Shown: positions 9,780 to 19,969, numbered from the stretch's first letter. The stretch: DNA of 64,000 nucleotides from Algicola sagamiensis DSM 14643 (GCF_000374485.1 NZ_KB894493.1:310001-374000), one strand, 5' to 3'. Notes: generated by a model not told the origin, from the letters alone. Numbers and translations are program-made.

Positions 9780-9801
9780 AAATTTATTAGATATTATCTT
9801 C

Positions 9802-11274
9802 TCATTTTGTGTGTTGAATTGACCACTCGCGGAATATCTTCTTTTTCATGTCATAGGCAACAATCCGGTGATGATTGGTATCTGCAATCAATAGCTTATC
9901 GCCTAAGCGAGTCAAACCTCCAGGCTCAGACAGTGTGAATCCATCTTGAGTAATACTCTTCACCGTTCTGTCATTGGCGTCAATATATTTGAGCTTATGA
10001 TTATAGGTATCCAAGATCCAGACCTCTTGAGGTGAAACCGCATAGACACCAAGCGGATGTTGAAGTTGTGCTTTTTGCCAATAGCCGTCTTTATCTCCAA
10101 AATCAAACAACCCCGTACCAATCCATGTCTTCACTCTTTTTTCCTTGACATTAATCGCGCGAACCGCAGAATCTTCTGAGTCAGCGATGAGCAGCAAATC
10201 ACCCGCAAAGCTCAACCCCGACGGTTGACTGAAAGCCGCTTTATCTAACTTACCATCGGTAATATCTTCATAACCACTTCCTGCATAGACACTTAATTTA
10301 TTTTCTGAAAGAGATAGCTTCCAGATCTGATGCGTTCCTGCCATCGCAATATATAAGTCCTGCCCACGCTTGGCGAGTCCCCAAGGGGAGCGGAGATCTG
10401 TTCTTTTAGGGTCGGCGTAAATCCCATAACCACGGCCCAATTTACCCGTTCCAGCAATCGTTGTGACTGTCCTTTTCTTCAAATCAATTTGGCGGATAGC
10501 ATGGTTGTTCGTATCTGCGACAAACAACATTTCCCCATCCAGAGTGACCCCCTGAGGTGAATTGAACTTCACTTTCTGGTAGCTACCATCCGTAAAGCCA
10601 GATCCTGTGCCGCCAATCAAGTCAGTCACTTTACCCTGTTTGTCTGTGATCACAATCCGATGATTGAGTGAATCTGCAATAACGACACGTTGCCCATCAG
10701 ACGTAATTTTACCCGGTGAATCCAAAAAAGTATCCGGCTTGCTTTCTAGATCTATCGGGAGTGGTTTACTGGATAAACGGTACTTGTGCTCTTCCAGCAA
10801 GATTGTAATCGCCTTATGTAATGTCTCGTAATGCCCTTCGCCTGATAAGTTTCCTACATGTTCGCCATTGGGGTCAAACAGCACAAACGTTGGCCAAGCT
10901 CGGGCCTGATAACGCCGCCATAATTTAAACTCAATATCATTTGCAACCGCATGCTGGATCTCATAACGACGCACAACACGCTTCAATAGTGCTGTATTTT
11001 TTTCATTATCAAACTTTGGAGAATGAACAGAAATAACGGCCAGGTGTTCCCCAAACTCCTCTTCTAATCGATGAAGATCCGGAATGACATGAATACAGTT
11101 GACGCAGCCATAGGTCCAAAAATCCAGAAGAACGACTTTACCTTGTAGGTCTTTTTCAGTCAGTGGACGAGAAACATTGAGCCACTCCAGCTCCTTGGAG
11201 AGCTTTAAGCTCGGTAAGGCTTCCATCGTGCAGGAGCACAAAAACAACATTATAAATAGAACTCGGATCATCAT
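9802..11274 (-). CDS. Thioredoxin-like domain plus NHL beta-propeller lipoprotein (NHLRC2-type)
   Basis: Start at the ATG at 11274, five bases after AGAGG; an upstream in-frame start lacks support. About 490 residues. A short lipoprotein signal ends at FLCSC. The thioredoxin-like domain (about residues 20-165) has the redox motif CVNC within WTYGCVNCIHVIPDLHRL and a cis-Pro region ARAWPTFVLFD. The rest is a propeller of NHL repeats (VVIADSLNHRIV, LFVADTNNHAIRQ, LLIADSEDSAVRA, VWILDTYNHKLKY, LLIADTNHHRIV). The architecture matches NHLRC2 and its bacterial homologues, whose exact reaction is not established. Here it would be anchored in the periplasm. Single gene. Confidence 0.85.
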   Translation of the reverse strand: MMIRVLFIMLFLCSCTMEALPSLKLSKELEWLNVSRPLTEKDLQGKVVLLDFWTYGCVNCIHVIPDLHRLEEEFGEHLAVISVHSPKFDNEKNTALLKRVVRRYEIQHAVANDIEFKLWRRYQARAWPTFVLFDPNGEHVGNLSGEGHYETLHKAITILLEEHKYRLSSKPLPIDLESKPDTFLDSPGKITSDGQRVVIADSLNHRIVITDKQGKVTDLIGGTGSGFTDGSYQKVKFNSPQGVTLDGEMLFVADTNNHAIRQIDLKKRTVTTIAGTGKLGRGYGIYADPKRTDLRSPWGLAKRGQDLYIAMAGTHQIWKLSLSENKLSVYAGSGYEDITDGKLDKAAFSQPSGLSFAGDLLLIADSEDSAVRAINVKEKRVKTWIGTGLFDFGDKDGYWQKAQLQHPLGVYAVSPQEVWILDTYNHKLKYIDANDRTVKSITQDGFTLSEPGGLTRLGDKLLIADTNHHRIVAYDMKKKIFREWSIQHTK

Positions 11275-11457
11275 ATTGCCTCTTTTAGCGCACATGGGTC
11301 TATTGTGATCAAGAACGTGGAACCTTATTTTTTCTTTCACACCTTGACATCGGCATGTTCAAAAAAAGTTCATATTTTATAAATTACATTCTCGTTACAC
11401 TGAGTGGGCAAGCTGTTCTCGCATACATAATAATAAACAAATGTAGGAACACCCCAC

Positions 11458-12744
11458 ATGCACTATCGATATAAAACGATTCAACATCACTTCAATCAAC
11501 ACAAAATTCTTAATTTATTATTGCTCGTCGTTTCTATGACATCATATGCAGCAGCCAACGATTATTATCAGAGTTGGATGCACCGTGCGATCACCCTGCA
11601 AAGTCAACTCGATTTCCAACTCCCCATCAGTCAGGCAAGCTTTTTGTATACCCATAATAGTTATAACTCAGATGCCTACGCGAATCTTGGCAGTTATTGG
11701 GATCCCAATCATGAACTGAGTCTGACCCAACAGCTGAATATGGGCGTTCGTGCCTTAGAGCTTGATATCCACTGGACATTAGGGACTCGATTTAAGAAAG
11801 AAGTCTTACTATGCCATGGGACCGATAAACATATCGGTTGTAGTGTCTTTGATCGCCGTTTAGATGATGCCTTAAAAGAAATCGCGAACTGGTTAAAACA
11901 GCCACAACATCGCAATGCGCTACTGACGATTTACATGGAAGATCATTTAGATGGGCACTACCGAGAAGCGATCAAACTTATTGAAAATCGAATTGGCCAA
12001 TGGGTATATCGTCCAGACGGATGTAATCGTTTCCCTCTGCACTTATCTAAAGAAGCCATCCTACAAACAGGGAAGCAAATCCTGCTGATTGGTGGAGATT
12101 GCGAGAATCATCTTTGGTCTTCTTATGTTCATGATTACCTTTGGACCACCAAAAATGGCTCCTTTTCTGGCTTTCCCGAATGTACGGTCAATGGCTTAAC
12201 AGCCCAGCAAGTTAAAACACGTCTCGTGCGTATTTATGAAGATGCAACGCGATTAACAGATTGGTTTGGTAAGAATCATCCCATCACAGATTCATTTGCA
12301 CAAGAGGCAATACAGTGTGGACTTGGGATCATAGGTGTCGAACCATTAAGATTCTATGATAGCCGAATGAAAGCAATGATTTGGAGTTGGGCTGAAGGCG
12401 AGCCAAATAATACAGGCGGTCGCGAACATTGTGCCGTGCTGAATCAAGACGGTCGTTTTAATGATATATCCTGCGACAAGCAATTTGCTTATGCATGTTA
12501 TCACTTCTCAGAAAATACTTGGAAAATCACAACACAAAAAGGCACTTTCCAAACAGGTCAGCAAATTTGTCAGGCATCATTTGGGAGTGATTACGCTTTC
12601 TCTGTACCTCATACTGCACCTCAACTCATAGAATTACTTCAATTGAGACAGCAAATAGATAGAGAAGGACATCAATTATGGCTGAATTACTCAGACTTTA
12701 GCATTGAAGGAAGATGGAAATTTGATCAATACAGTGGTGGCTAA
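11458..12744 (+). CDS. Secreted PLC-like phosphodiesterase fused to a C-type lectin-like domain
   Basis: 428 residues with a signal peptide ending near SYAAA. The first part (about 55-300) has PLC-X/phosphodiesterase landmarks: SFLYTHNSYNSD with the first His, MGVRALELDIHW, LLCHGTD, and LLTIYMEDHLDG. The C-terminal part (about 300-405) is a C-type lectin-like domain: WSWAEGEPNNTGGREHC with an EPN sugar motif, AVLNQDGRFNDISCD, and FAYACYHF, with paired cysteines. PLC-like enzymes split phosphodiester head groups; the lectin part should bind glycans. Substrate unknown; it could be an exoenzyme or a toxin-like factor. An AGGAA site lies about nine bases upstream. No operon partner. Confidence 0.8.
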   Translation: MHYRYKTIQHHFNQHKILNLLLLVVSMTSYAAANDYYQSWMHRAITLQSQLDFQLPISQASFLYTHNSYNSDAYANLGSYWDPNHELSLTQQLNMGVRALELDIHWTLGTRFKKEVLLCHGTDKHIGCSVFDRRLDDALKEIANWLKQPQHRNALLTIYMEDHLDGHYREAIKLIENRIGQWVYRPDGCNRFPLHLSKEAILQTGKQILLIGGDCENHLWSSYVHDYLWTTKNGSFSGFPECTVNGLTAQQVKTRLVRIYEDATRLTDWFGKNHPITDSFAQEAIQCGLGIIGVEPLRFYDSRMKAMIWSWAEGEPNNTGGREHCAVLNQDGRFNDISCDKQFAYACYHFSENTWKITTQKGTFQTGQQICQASFGSDYAFSVPHTAPQLIELLQLRQQIDREGHQLWLNYSDFSIEGRWKFDQYSGG

Positions 12745-12980
12745 AACACTCCCAAAATGTCCAAGAATAACCATTTCAAGAAAAATGCGCATGGATGCGC
12801 TCAAATATATTATTTAGAGTGAATATTCTAACCTTGCGATTTTATACGCAATTTTACCGATCTTCGTTTCGAAAAAACAAAATAAATGTAAATTATGTAA
12901 ATATTTACTTTGAATTCACATTTCACTCCTGTATAAATGCCCTCGGAATTAACACAAAGTTTACCTTAGAGGTACGTATA
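12745..12980 (+). promoter_or_regulatory. Collagenase upstream region
   Basis: 236 AT-rich bases before the collagenase ATG. An in-frame extension back to about 12795 is open but lacks a ribosome site and would precede the signal peptide, so I treat it as untranslated leader and promoter. Confidence 0.4.
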
Positions 12981-15509
12981 ATGAAAAAGTATTTCCGATT
13001 GACGCAGCTTTCTCTTCTCGTTTCGCTTGGCTTTCCTTTCATGAACGCACAAGCTGCTGGTCAATGTGATGCTCAAACAATTGCTGGTGCTTCTGGCGCT
13101 TCACAACTTGCAGCAATCAAAACAGCAGATAATAGCTGCTATGGTAGCTGGTTCGGTGCAAATAAAGAAATATTCGAAAAGCTATATACCGATCAGCAAG
13201 TCATTGAAGTGAATCAAGAGCTAAAACGGCTCATTGCATCCTATCGTGGAGAAGATGAACAAGCGAAGCAGATCACAAACTTAGGTGAGTTTATTCGTGC
13301 AGCATACTATGTCCGCTATAGTATCAAAAATGAAGTTGGAGATTATCCGAAAGAATTAGATATCGCGATTTCCAAAAACATTACTGCTTTTTTAAACAAT
13401 CTACACGCAAAAAATCTTGGTCGTGATCAGGTTGCAGCTTTAAATAGTATGACGATCATGACAGATAACGTGAAACGACTACAAGATAATATGGCTCGTA
13501 TGGTTCGTTTACTGGATAGCTTTAATCAGGATACCGCGAAAGAAACCCAATATGTTGGTGCATTGAATAACCTTTTCCGCGCAATGGCTGGTCATTCAGG
13601 GCGACAAGCATACTATGATCACGTTGCGGCAAACCCACGCTATGTGAATTCAATCTATCAATTTGTTTTGAAAAACGATTGGGCGATTGGTACGGATGCG
13701 GAATTCATCGTTGCAAATGCATCTCGAGAATTAGGTCGCCTTATGGGGATCGGAGATCAGCGTACCAAGGATACTGTTCTGAAAATCTATCAAGATCTCC
13801 TGACACGATATCCACTTGGAGGTAAAAGTGACAAAGTTTGGGTCGGTATAGCAGAAATGGTGACCTACTACGCTCGTGATAAAGCGGCAGGTCTTGGGCT
13901 TTCTGATGCCAAACAAAAGCTTGAATCCAAGGTCATGACATTACGACATCGTTGTCATGGACCTGCAATCGTCAGAGCACAAAACATGACGAAGCAGCAA
14001 GCAATGGACAGCTGTGAAAAACTGACCAAGCAGGAATCACGATTCCACCAGCTTGTCCAAACCAACCATGCACCCGTGGCGAACGATAAAAACAAAACCG
14101 TTGAAGTTGCAGTATTTGACTCCAATAAGGATTATGTCACTTATTCGAGCTTCCTATTTGGAAATACAACGAATAATGGTGGTCAATATCTGGAAGGCGA
14201 TCCAGCAAAAGATGGAAATCAAGCTCGATTTGTTGCATACCGCCAGGACAACCATCACGGCTTCGCCGTTTGGAATCTTGAGCATGAATATGTCCATTAC
14301 CTAGATGGTCGATATAACCAAAAGGGTGGATTTAGCCATAACTTAAAAGAAGGCTATATCGTGTGGTGGTTAGAAGGATTTGCCGAGTACATGGCCCACC
14401 AACAAGACTACCCGGAGGCTGTCCGCCTAGCGAAAGAGAAGACATATACACTTTCTCAAGTGGTTGCAACTTCATATAACAATGACATCAATCGTATTTA
14501 CCGCTGGGGTTATCTTGGTGTTCGTTTCTTATTTGAGAAGCATCCTGAAGAAGTTCAACCATTACTTGCATTGAGTCGCTCTGGAAATTACAAAGGTTGG
14601 GCATCACAGATCAAACGTGTAGCATCCCGCTATGATAATGAGTTTAGCGCATGGCTTGAGAGCGTCTCTTCTGATAGTTCTGTTCAACAGCCACCGACAC
14701 CTGCACCAACAGTTCCGGATCAAAATACAGGGCAACCGGATCAAGGTAATAATGAAAACGTCACTGCCCTACTTGCAAACCACCCAGTTCGTTTATCTGG
14801 CGAACCATATAGCCAAAAGTACTATTTCGTTGATGTACCTGAGAATGCGACTTCATTATCATTTACAATAGCTGGTGATGGTGATGCTGATTTATATATC
14901 AGCCATGAGAGAAAGGCTCATTACTATGATGCTCAATACTCTAGCCCATCAGTTGGTAGCAGTCATGAAACTGTGAAAATTGATTCTATTCAACCAGGAC
15001 GCTATTACATCAGTGTTGCAGGACGAGGCGCGTTTAATAACGTTCAACTTATTGCAAACGTTCAATCCACTGGAACAACTGAGCCAGTGACAACGACGCC
15101 ACAGGAGCCAGATACAACCGTTACACCAGATGAGCCGACAGATCACGGAAATTCAGATCAAACAAATACTTCACCATCTGGCCAAGACGATTTATCACCT
15201 GTCAGAGTTGAAGATAGAGCACCAATACGCCTTGATATTCATCAAAGACGTTATGTTGATTTCTATGTTCCGGAAGGCTATAGCACTGTCCGAGTATGGT
15301 TAACTCCTCAGTCTGAAACAAATGCGAATGTCAATCTATATGTCTCTGAAGGAAACTGGCCAAGCACATCAACATATGGTGCAAAATCAGAAAGCTCTGA
15401 TAGCCATGAATATATTGAGCTACCTGTTTCTCAAAGTGGTTACGTTTATTTGATGCTGACTTCTGATCAGTATGCAGAAGGTCTTGAGCTGTACGCAACT
15501 TACTTCTAA
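12981..15509 (+). CDS. Microbial collagenase (peptidase family M9) with two PPC domains
   Basis: Start at the ATG at 12981, preceded by AGAGGT and followed by a clear signal peptide (MKKYFRLTQL to AQAAG); 842 residues. The N-terminal M9 domain spans about 40-300. The zinc peptidase domain carries HEYVH at 435-439 with the third ligand Glu469 in EGFAEY, and the collagenase-type LDGRYNQKGGFSH. Two PPC-type beta-sandwich domains separated by Pro/Thr-rich linkers follow, at about 595-685 (GDADLYIS) and 745-842 (NVNLYVSEG). The product is an extracellular gelatin/collagen-degrading enzyme, complementing the subtilase upstream. It stands alone with a strong terminator 24 bases downstream. Confidence 0.95.
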   Translation: MKKYFRLTQLSLLVSLGFPFMNAQAAGQCDAQTIAGASGASQLAAIKTADNSCYGSWFGANKEIFEKLYTDQQVIEVNQELKRLIASYRGEDEQAKQITNLGEFIRAAYYVRYSIKNEVGDYPKELDIAISKNITAFLNNLHAKNLGRDQVAALNSMTIMTDNVKRLQDNMARMVRLLDSFNQDTAKETQYVGALNNLFRAMAGHSGRQAYYDHVAANPRYVNSIYQFVLKNDWAIGTDAEFIVANASRELGRLMGIGDQRTKDTVLKIYQDLLTRYPLGGKSDKVWVGIAEMVTYYARDKAAGLGLSDAKQKLESKVMTLRHRCHGPAIVRAQNMTKQQAMDSCEKLTKQESRFHQLVQTNHAPVANDKNKTVEVAVFDSNKDYVTYSSFLFGNTTNNGGQYLEGDPAKDGNQARFVAYRQDNHHGFAVWNLEHEYVHYLDGRYNQKGGFSHNLKEGYIVWWLEGFAEYMAHQQDYPEAVRLAKEKTYTLSQVVATSYNNDINRIYRWGYLGVRFLFEKHPEEVQPLLALSRSGNYKGWASQIKRVASRYDNEFSAWLESVSSDSSVQQPPTPAPTVPDQNTGQPDQGNNENVTALLANHPVRLSGEPYSQKYYFVDVPENATSLSFTIAGDGDADLYISHERKAHYYDAQYSSPSVGSSHETVKIDSIQPGRYYISVAGRGAFNNVQLIANVQSTGTTEPVTTTPQEPDTTVTPDEPTDHGNSDQTNTSPSGQDDLSPVRVEDRAPIRLDIHQRRYVDFYVPEGYSTVRVWLTPQSETNANVNLYVSEGNWPSTSTYGAKSESSDSHEYIELPVSQSGYVYLMLTSDQYAEGLELYATYF

Positions 15510-15532
15510 TCTCGGTCCATCAATCATCCAAC

Positions 15533-15565
15533 AAACCCTCTGCCAGTTCCTGGTTGGGGGTTTTT
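15533..15565 (+). terminator. Rho-independent terminator of the collagenase gene
   Basis: Stem AAACCCTCTGCCAG / CTGGTTGGGGGTTT (two wobbles, one mismatch) with loop TTC, followed by a T-run. Confidence 0.85.
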
Positions 15566-15641
15566 ACTTCTTATCACAACTTAAATAGTCATTCATGACA
15601 TGATAAGATCCCACAATAAAAAGAAAAACCTGAGTCGCTTA

Positions 15642-16418
15642 TGGCCAATAAACCCTAAAAAAATAGAACTTACCCTCAAAGAAGAAGAAAAAAATACACC
15701 ATCAAAAAAACTAAAAAGTTTGAATTCTTACGTCCACAGGTCGAAAGCAGAATTTTTGTGTATCGAGACAGCTTTGCTGATGAAGGCGTTATTCAGCAAA
15801 CTTTCAAACAGCATGACTACGACTTATCATTTTTAAAGCGAAGTAATCAGGTTTTCGAGCAATATCAGACCATCCTTGACGAAGGGTACATTCCACTCAT
15901 TGTTGATTGCGGTGCAAGTATTGGTGCATCAGCGCTGAGTTTTAGTGCATGTTCCCAGATGCAAAAATCATCACGTAGAACCCGATCCAGAGAACTTTTC
16001 TCTACTGAAGGAAAATACCGCAGATCTGAATACTGAATACGTGCAATATGCGATATCGAATCAATCTGGTCAGCAAAAGCTCGTGGATCCAGGTGATGGA
16101 GAATGGGCATATCGACTTGGTGATGACAGTGATGAAGGTGAAGTTGTGAATGTCATTTCAATGACTGACTTACTGGATAGTACCACCGATAAAAAACTAA
16201 AACCATTTCTACTCAAAGTTGATATCGAAGGTGGAGAAAAAGATCTATTCACTGGAGATACATCCTGGTTTGATCTGTTTTTCCTCTCAATCGTTGAGTT
16301 GCACGACTGGATGCTTCCTACAGAAGGGACAGCAAAGCTATTTCTAAAAATGATTGCTGATTTGGAACAAGACTTTATTTTTCGTGGGGAAAATATTTTC
16401 TCTGTTCGATACGAATAG
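15642..16418 (+). pseudogene. FkbM-family methyltransferase, frameshifted remnant
   Basis: One FkbM-type SAM methyltransferase can be read only by changing frame several times. From an ATG at 15642 the pieces are MANKP, then KKIELTLKEEEKNT in a second frame, then KFEFLRPQVESRIFVYRDSF through IVDCGASIGASALSF (about 15710-15945), then FPDAKII in a third frame (about 15951-15971), then VEPDPENFSLLKEN to the stop at 16418. The SAM-binding motif, the VEPDPEN motif and the late LKVDIEGGE motif are all preserved, so decay is recent or the breaks are sequencing errors in short runs. At least three or four single-base shifts are needed. The intact family O-methylates sugars or small molecules. Confidence 0.8.
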
Positions 16419-16624
16419 TACCAGATAAGCATGATGATGGGGGTTGTCGTTGATCGCCCCTCTTGATATCCATACTGTGATCTATTCTTTTTATCATTTC
16501 ATCAAAACATCATTGAATTCTCCACGCAGCTTTTCTACAAACAGCTATGCTTTGTCAGTGCATGAAAGCACCTTTGTACCCAACTTATTTAATTTCATAA
16601 AAAATTCACTCGTCAGAGTTGTTA

Positions 16625-16642
16625 AGCTAACACGTGTACGCT
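16625..16642 (+). promoter_or_regulatory. Candidate FabR operator upstream of fabA
   Basis: AGCTAACACGTGTACGCT is a near-perfect palindrome 35 bases before the fabA start. It resembles the FabR (YijC) palindrome in front of fabA and fabB in enterobacteria, where FabR represses unsaturated fatty acid synthesis. From memory of the consensus, not computed. Confidence 0.6.
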
Positions 16643-16677
16643 AAAGTATCCCTGCTTATCGATCAGGACGAAATTCA

Positions 16678-17196
16678 ATGTTTAATACCAAAAATCAATT
16701 TAATAAAGAAGAAATTCTTGCATGTAGCCGAGGGGAATTATTTGGGGAAGGTAATAGTCGGCTTCCAGCACCAAATATGCTCATGCTGGATCGTATCTCC
16801 CATATCGCTGATGTTGGTGGAGAGTACGATAAAGGAGAAATTATTGCTGAATTAGATATTTCACCTGATCTCTGGTTTTTTGATTGTCATTTTATTGGTG
16901 ACCCTGTCATGCCTGGCTGCCTTGGCCTCGATGCAATGTGGCAGTTGGTTGGCTTCTTCCTTGGCTGGTCAGGTGGTGAAGGAAGAGGTCGAGCGCTCGG
17001 TGTTGGTGAGGTGAAATTTACTGGCCAAATCCTCCCTAGTGCTACACGTGTACGCTATAAGATTGATATGAAACGTGTCATCAAACGCAAACTCTTTATG
17101 GGCATTGCCGATGGGTTTGTAGAAGTCGATGGCCGTGTCATTTATACCGCAACAGATTTAAAAGTTGGTCTGTTTAAAGATACATCAAGTTTCTAG
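16678..17196 (+). CDS. fabA: 3-hydroxydecanoyl-ACP dehydratase/isomerase FabA
   Basis: 172 residues, the same length as E. coli FabA and closely similar throughout. It dehydrates 3-hydroxydecanoyl-ACP and isomerises the trans-2 to the cis-3 product, the entry to unsaturated fatty acids. The catalytic His71 ([16 protein letters not shown]) and Asp85 ([10 protein letters not shown]) are present; [14 protein letters not shown] and [14 protein letters not shown] are family blocks. Single gene with a FabR-like palindrome upstream and a strong terminator downstream. The neighbouring fadR encodes the regulator that activates fabA in enterobacteria. Confidence 0.97.
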   Translation: MFNTKNQFNKEEILACSRGELFGEGNSRLPAPNMLMLDRISHIADVGGEYDKGEIIAELDISPDLWFFDCHFIGDPVMPGCLGLDAMWQLVGFFLGWSGGEGRGRALGVGEVKFTGQILPSATRVRYKIDMKRVIKRKLFMGIADGFVEVDGRVIYTATDLKVGLFKDTSSF

Positions 17197-17222
17197 CTCA
17201 ATTTTTTTCAAGCTTGGCGCAT

Positions 17223-17258
17223 AAAAAGCCCAGTATGTTCTGTCATGCTGGGCTTTTT
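17223..17258. terminator. Bidirectional terminator after fabA
   Basis: AAAAAGCCCAGTATG / CATGCTGGGCTTTTT, a 15-bp stem with one wobble and a 6-base loop, with an A-run on the left and a T-run on the right. It serves fabA and can also stop leftward fadR transcription. Confidence 0.9.
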
Positions 17259-17345
17259 AATTGGCTCACAGCAAATTGGCATGTTACCAGATTCAGTCAA
17301 GGTGTATTGATCTCTTCAACCTTTATGTATCAATACACCTGGATT

Positions 17346-18062
17346 TTATCTTTCCATTAAATCTGCTGGAATATCCTTGCGCATACTGTTCCAAACACCA
17401 CCACTTTCTAATCCGTATTTTCTGACAAAAATAACGGCTTCATCATGTTTGCCTTGCTTCGCATAATCTTTCAACTTGTGATAGAAATTATTTGCGATTT
17501 TTCTTGCTTCCGGGTTACTAAAGTAAAAAGATGCAATCTTACTATATAAACTGCGAAACCCATTCAGCGTCAAGACATAGATAGCATTGCCTGAAGCAAG
17601 GGCCAAATCATGATTCAACTGATAATCTCGATGTGCAAAATCAACCGGGTCATCACCCATGTGCTCAACTTTACTCAATGCTTCAAGTACTTTTTCTTGA
17701 TTATTTTTGATCGCCGCACGGATATAAACTGCGCTGATATTTGTTTTTGCGGATAAAAGCTGATCAACTAATTCAGGCATTCTGTCCTGATCTAAACGAG
17801 CCAGTGTCTCTAAGATATTCAGCCCAGAAGTTTCCCAGAAGTTATTGACCTTTGTCGGTTTCCCATGCTGAATCGTTAACCATCCATCACGGGCCAAACG
17901 TTGAAGAACTTCACGTAACGTTGTCCGTGTAACACCAATTAACTCAGAAAGCTCGCGCTCAGCAGGTAAAATAGAGCCCGGGGCAAATTTTCCATTCCAT
18001 ATCGACTCTACGATATATTCTTCGGCAAACCCTGCTGGACTTTGTGCTTTAATTATATTCAT
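17346..18062 (-). CDS. fadR: Fatty acid metabolism regulator FadR
   Basis: 238 residues. The N-terminal winged helix (GntR family) contains the nearly invariant [61 protein letters not shown] region, split here only for description. The C-terminal FCD-type acyl-CoA binding domain ends in YGLESGGVW. FadR represses fatty acid degradation genes and activates fabA/fabB; long-chain acyl-CoA releases it from DNA. Length matches the enterobacterial type without the Vibrio insertion. It diverges from nhaB, a conserved arrangement, and a candidate FadR operator lies 39 bases upstream. Confidence 0.97.
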   Translation of the reverse strand: MNIIKAQSPAGFAEEYIVESIWNGKFAPGSILPAERELSELIGVTRTTLREVLQRLARDGWLTIQHGKPTKVNNFWETSGLNILETLARLDQDRMPELVDQLLSAKTNISAVYIRAAIKNNQEKVLEALSKVEHMGDDPVDFAHRDYQLNHDLALASGNAIYVLTLNGFRSLYSKIASFYFSNPEARKIANNFYHKLKDYAKQGKHDEAVIFVRKYGLESGGVWNSMRKDIPADLMER

Positions 18063-18358
18063 TTACGTTGTAACTCGTTTTCGAATGATTCATTCACCTT
18101 CACTGATTGTACCAGATGATAGCGCTTGCTCAAGCACTCAGAGCTTAAAACTAAAGTACTATTTTTATTCTTTTCCTTTAATTTTCGCAAGAAACTTCCT
18201 ACAAACCGAAAAAATTCTCTACAATTATGTCGTACCTAATTTTTTAATATCGAGTTAAGCATAGAGAATTATTCGTTTTTTACTTGAAAAACATGACATG
18301 CAGAGTGTATGGTTCCACCATCTAAATAATATGTGTGCAGGAAGGTATCAATATCATC
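18063..18358. promoter_or_regulatory. fadR-nhaB divergent promoter region with candidate FadR operator
   Basis: CACTGATTGTACCAGAT at 18101-18117 (reverse complement ATCTGGTACAATCAGTG) matches about 13 of 17 positions of the FadR operator ATCTGGTACGACCAGAT as I remember it. It lies close to the fadR start, suggesting autoregulation and possibly control of nhaB. Nothing else recognised in the region. Confidence 0.5.
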
Positions 18359-19951
18359 ATGCAATATTCAATCCCCGCAGCTTTCTATAAGAACTTTATG
18401 GGGAATGCCCCAGAATGGTATAAGAATACGATTTTCGCGTTTTTGGTGATAAACCCCATTCTTTTTTATTTCAATCCTTATTTGGCAGGCTGGGTACTCG
18501 TACTCGAGTTTATTTTTACGCTCGCCATGGCACTCAAATGTTATCCACTGCAACCCGGTGGTTTACTCGCATTTGAAGCCTTACTCATTGGTATGACGAC
18601 CCCGGGGCATGTTAAACACGAAATTACGGAAAACCTGGAAGTTCTCCTCCTGTTGATCTTCATGGTCGCAGGGATTTACTTTATGAAGAACCTCTTGTTA
18701 TTTACCTTCACGAAGCTCTTGATCCGATTGCGCTCCAAAGTTGCACTATCCGTTGCATTTACCTTCTTTTCTGCGTTTTTATCCGCATTCCTTGATGCGT
18801 TGACTGTGATCGCAGTCATCATCAGTGTTTCTGTTGGTTTCTACTCGATTTACCACAAAGTTGTCTCTGGAATGAAAGCCGGTGGCGGTGATCATGACTT
18901 GAGTAACGACGATCAAGTAGAAAGTATGAAGCGAGAAGATCTTGATGGCTTCCGTGCTTTCCTGCGAAATCTGATGATGCATGCAGGGATTGGTACCGCA
19001 TTGGGTGGCGTATGTACAATGGTTGGTGAACCACAAAACCTGATTATTGCGCAAAAAGCAGGTTGGGAATTCATCGAATTCGTTATTCGAATGTCTCCGA
19101 TTACGTTCCCTGTATTTTTTGCGGGCCTCTTAACAACCTTCTTTCTAGAAAAAACTAAGGTCTTTGGCTACGGTGCTCAGCTCCCTGAGTCCGTCAGGCA
19201 CATACTGGAAGAATACGATAAAGAGGAAGATAAACAGCGTTGTATTCGTGAAAAAGTAAACCTGTTCGTTCAGTGCCTGATCGCTTTATGGCTTGTCGTT
19301 GCACTTGCATTCCATTTAGCTGCGGTTGGCTTAATTGGACTATCCGTCATTATCTTGGCGACGACAACAGCTGGCATCACGGATGAGCACCAAATCGGAA
19401 AAGCATTTGAAGAGGCACTCCCCTTCACCGCACTTCTTTGTGTATTCTTCGCCATTGTTGCGGTTATTGTTGACCAAGGACTCTTTAAACCTGTCATTAC
19501 AGCTGTGCTGCAATACGATGGGAAGATGCAGCTGCTGATGTTCTTTATTGCCAATGGTGTCTTATCAATGGTTTCTGACAATGTTTTCGTCGGGACGGTT
19601 TACATCAATGAAGTATATAAAGCGCTTGCTGATGGACAGATCACACGTGATCAGTTTGATATGCTTGCTGTAGCAATTAATACAGGCACGAACTTACCCA
19701 GTGTTGCAACACCAAATGGACAGGCTGCCTTCTTATTCTTGTTAACATCATCGATTGCACCACTCATCCGGCTTTCTTATGGGCGAATGGTGATTATGGC
19801 TTTCCCATATACAATCGTCTTAACCATTGTCGGGATGATTTTCACCTATACATCACTTGAGTCTTGGACTCAGAATTTCTATGATTGGGGCTGGATTGAA
19901 CATGCAAGTAGTCTACCTGCTGCAGAAGTCAAAACAGACGCACACCATTAA
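18359..19951 (+). CDS. nhaB: Na+/H+ antiporter NhaB
   Basis: 530 residues from the ATG at 18359, which follows AGGAAGG at a longish distance; a GTG eight codons earlier is possible. Multi-span membrane protein with the NhaB blocks [45 protein letters not shown] and [15 protein letters not shown], close to the enterobacterial protein. It exchanges sodium for protons across the inner membrane. It diverges from fadR and precedes dsbB, as in many gammaproteobacteria. A hairpin separates it from dsbB. Confidence 0.96.
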   Translation: MQYSIPAAFYKNFMGNAPEWYKNTIFAFLVINPILFYFNPYLAGWVLVLEFIFTLAMALKCYPLQPGGLLAFEALLIGMTTPGHVKHEITENLEVLLLLIFMVAGIYFMKNLLLFTFTKLLIRLRSKVALSVAFTFFSAFLSAFLDALTVIAVIISVSVGFYSIYHKVVSGMKAGGGDHDLSNDDQVESMKREDLDGFRAFLRNLMMHAGIGTALGGVCTMVGEPQNLIIAQKAGWEFIEFVIRMSPITFPVFFAGLLTTFFLEKTKVFGYGAQLPESVRHILEEYDKEEDKQRCIREKVNLFVQCLIALWLVVALAFHLAAVGLIGLSVIILATTTAGITDEHQIGKAFEEALPFTALLCVFFAIVAVIVDQGLFKPVITAVLQYDGKMQLLMFFIANGVLSMVSDNVFVGTVYINEVYKALADGQITRDQFDMLAVAINTGTNLPSVATPNGQAAFLFLLTSSIAPLIRLSYGRMVIMAFPYTIVLTIVGMIFTYTSLESWTQNFYDWGWIEHASSLPAAEVKTDAHH

Positions 19952-19969
19952 TAGAAATCAATGAATATG

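Noticed and set aside
12795-12980. N-terminal extension of the collagenase ORF
   Set aside because: No ribosome site at 12795; a signal peptide and AGAGGT site mark the ATG at 12981.
16444-16644. Small plus-strand ORF before fabA
   Set aside because: No ribosome site, no recognisable sequence, and it overlaps the fabA promoter/FabR site.
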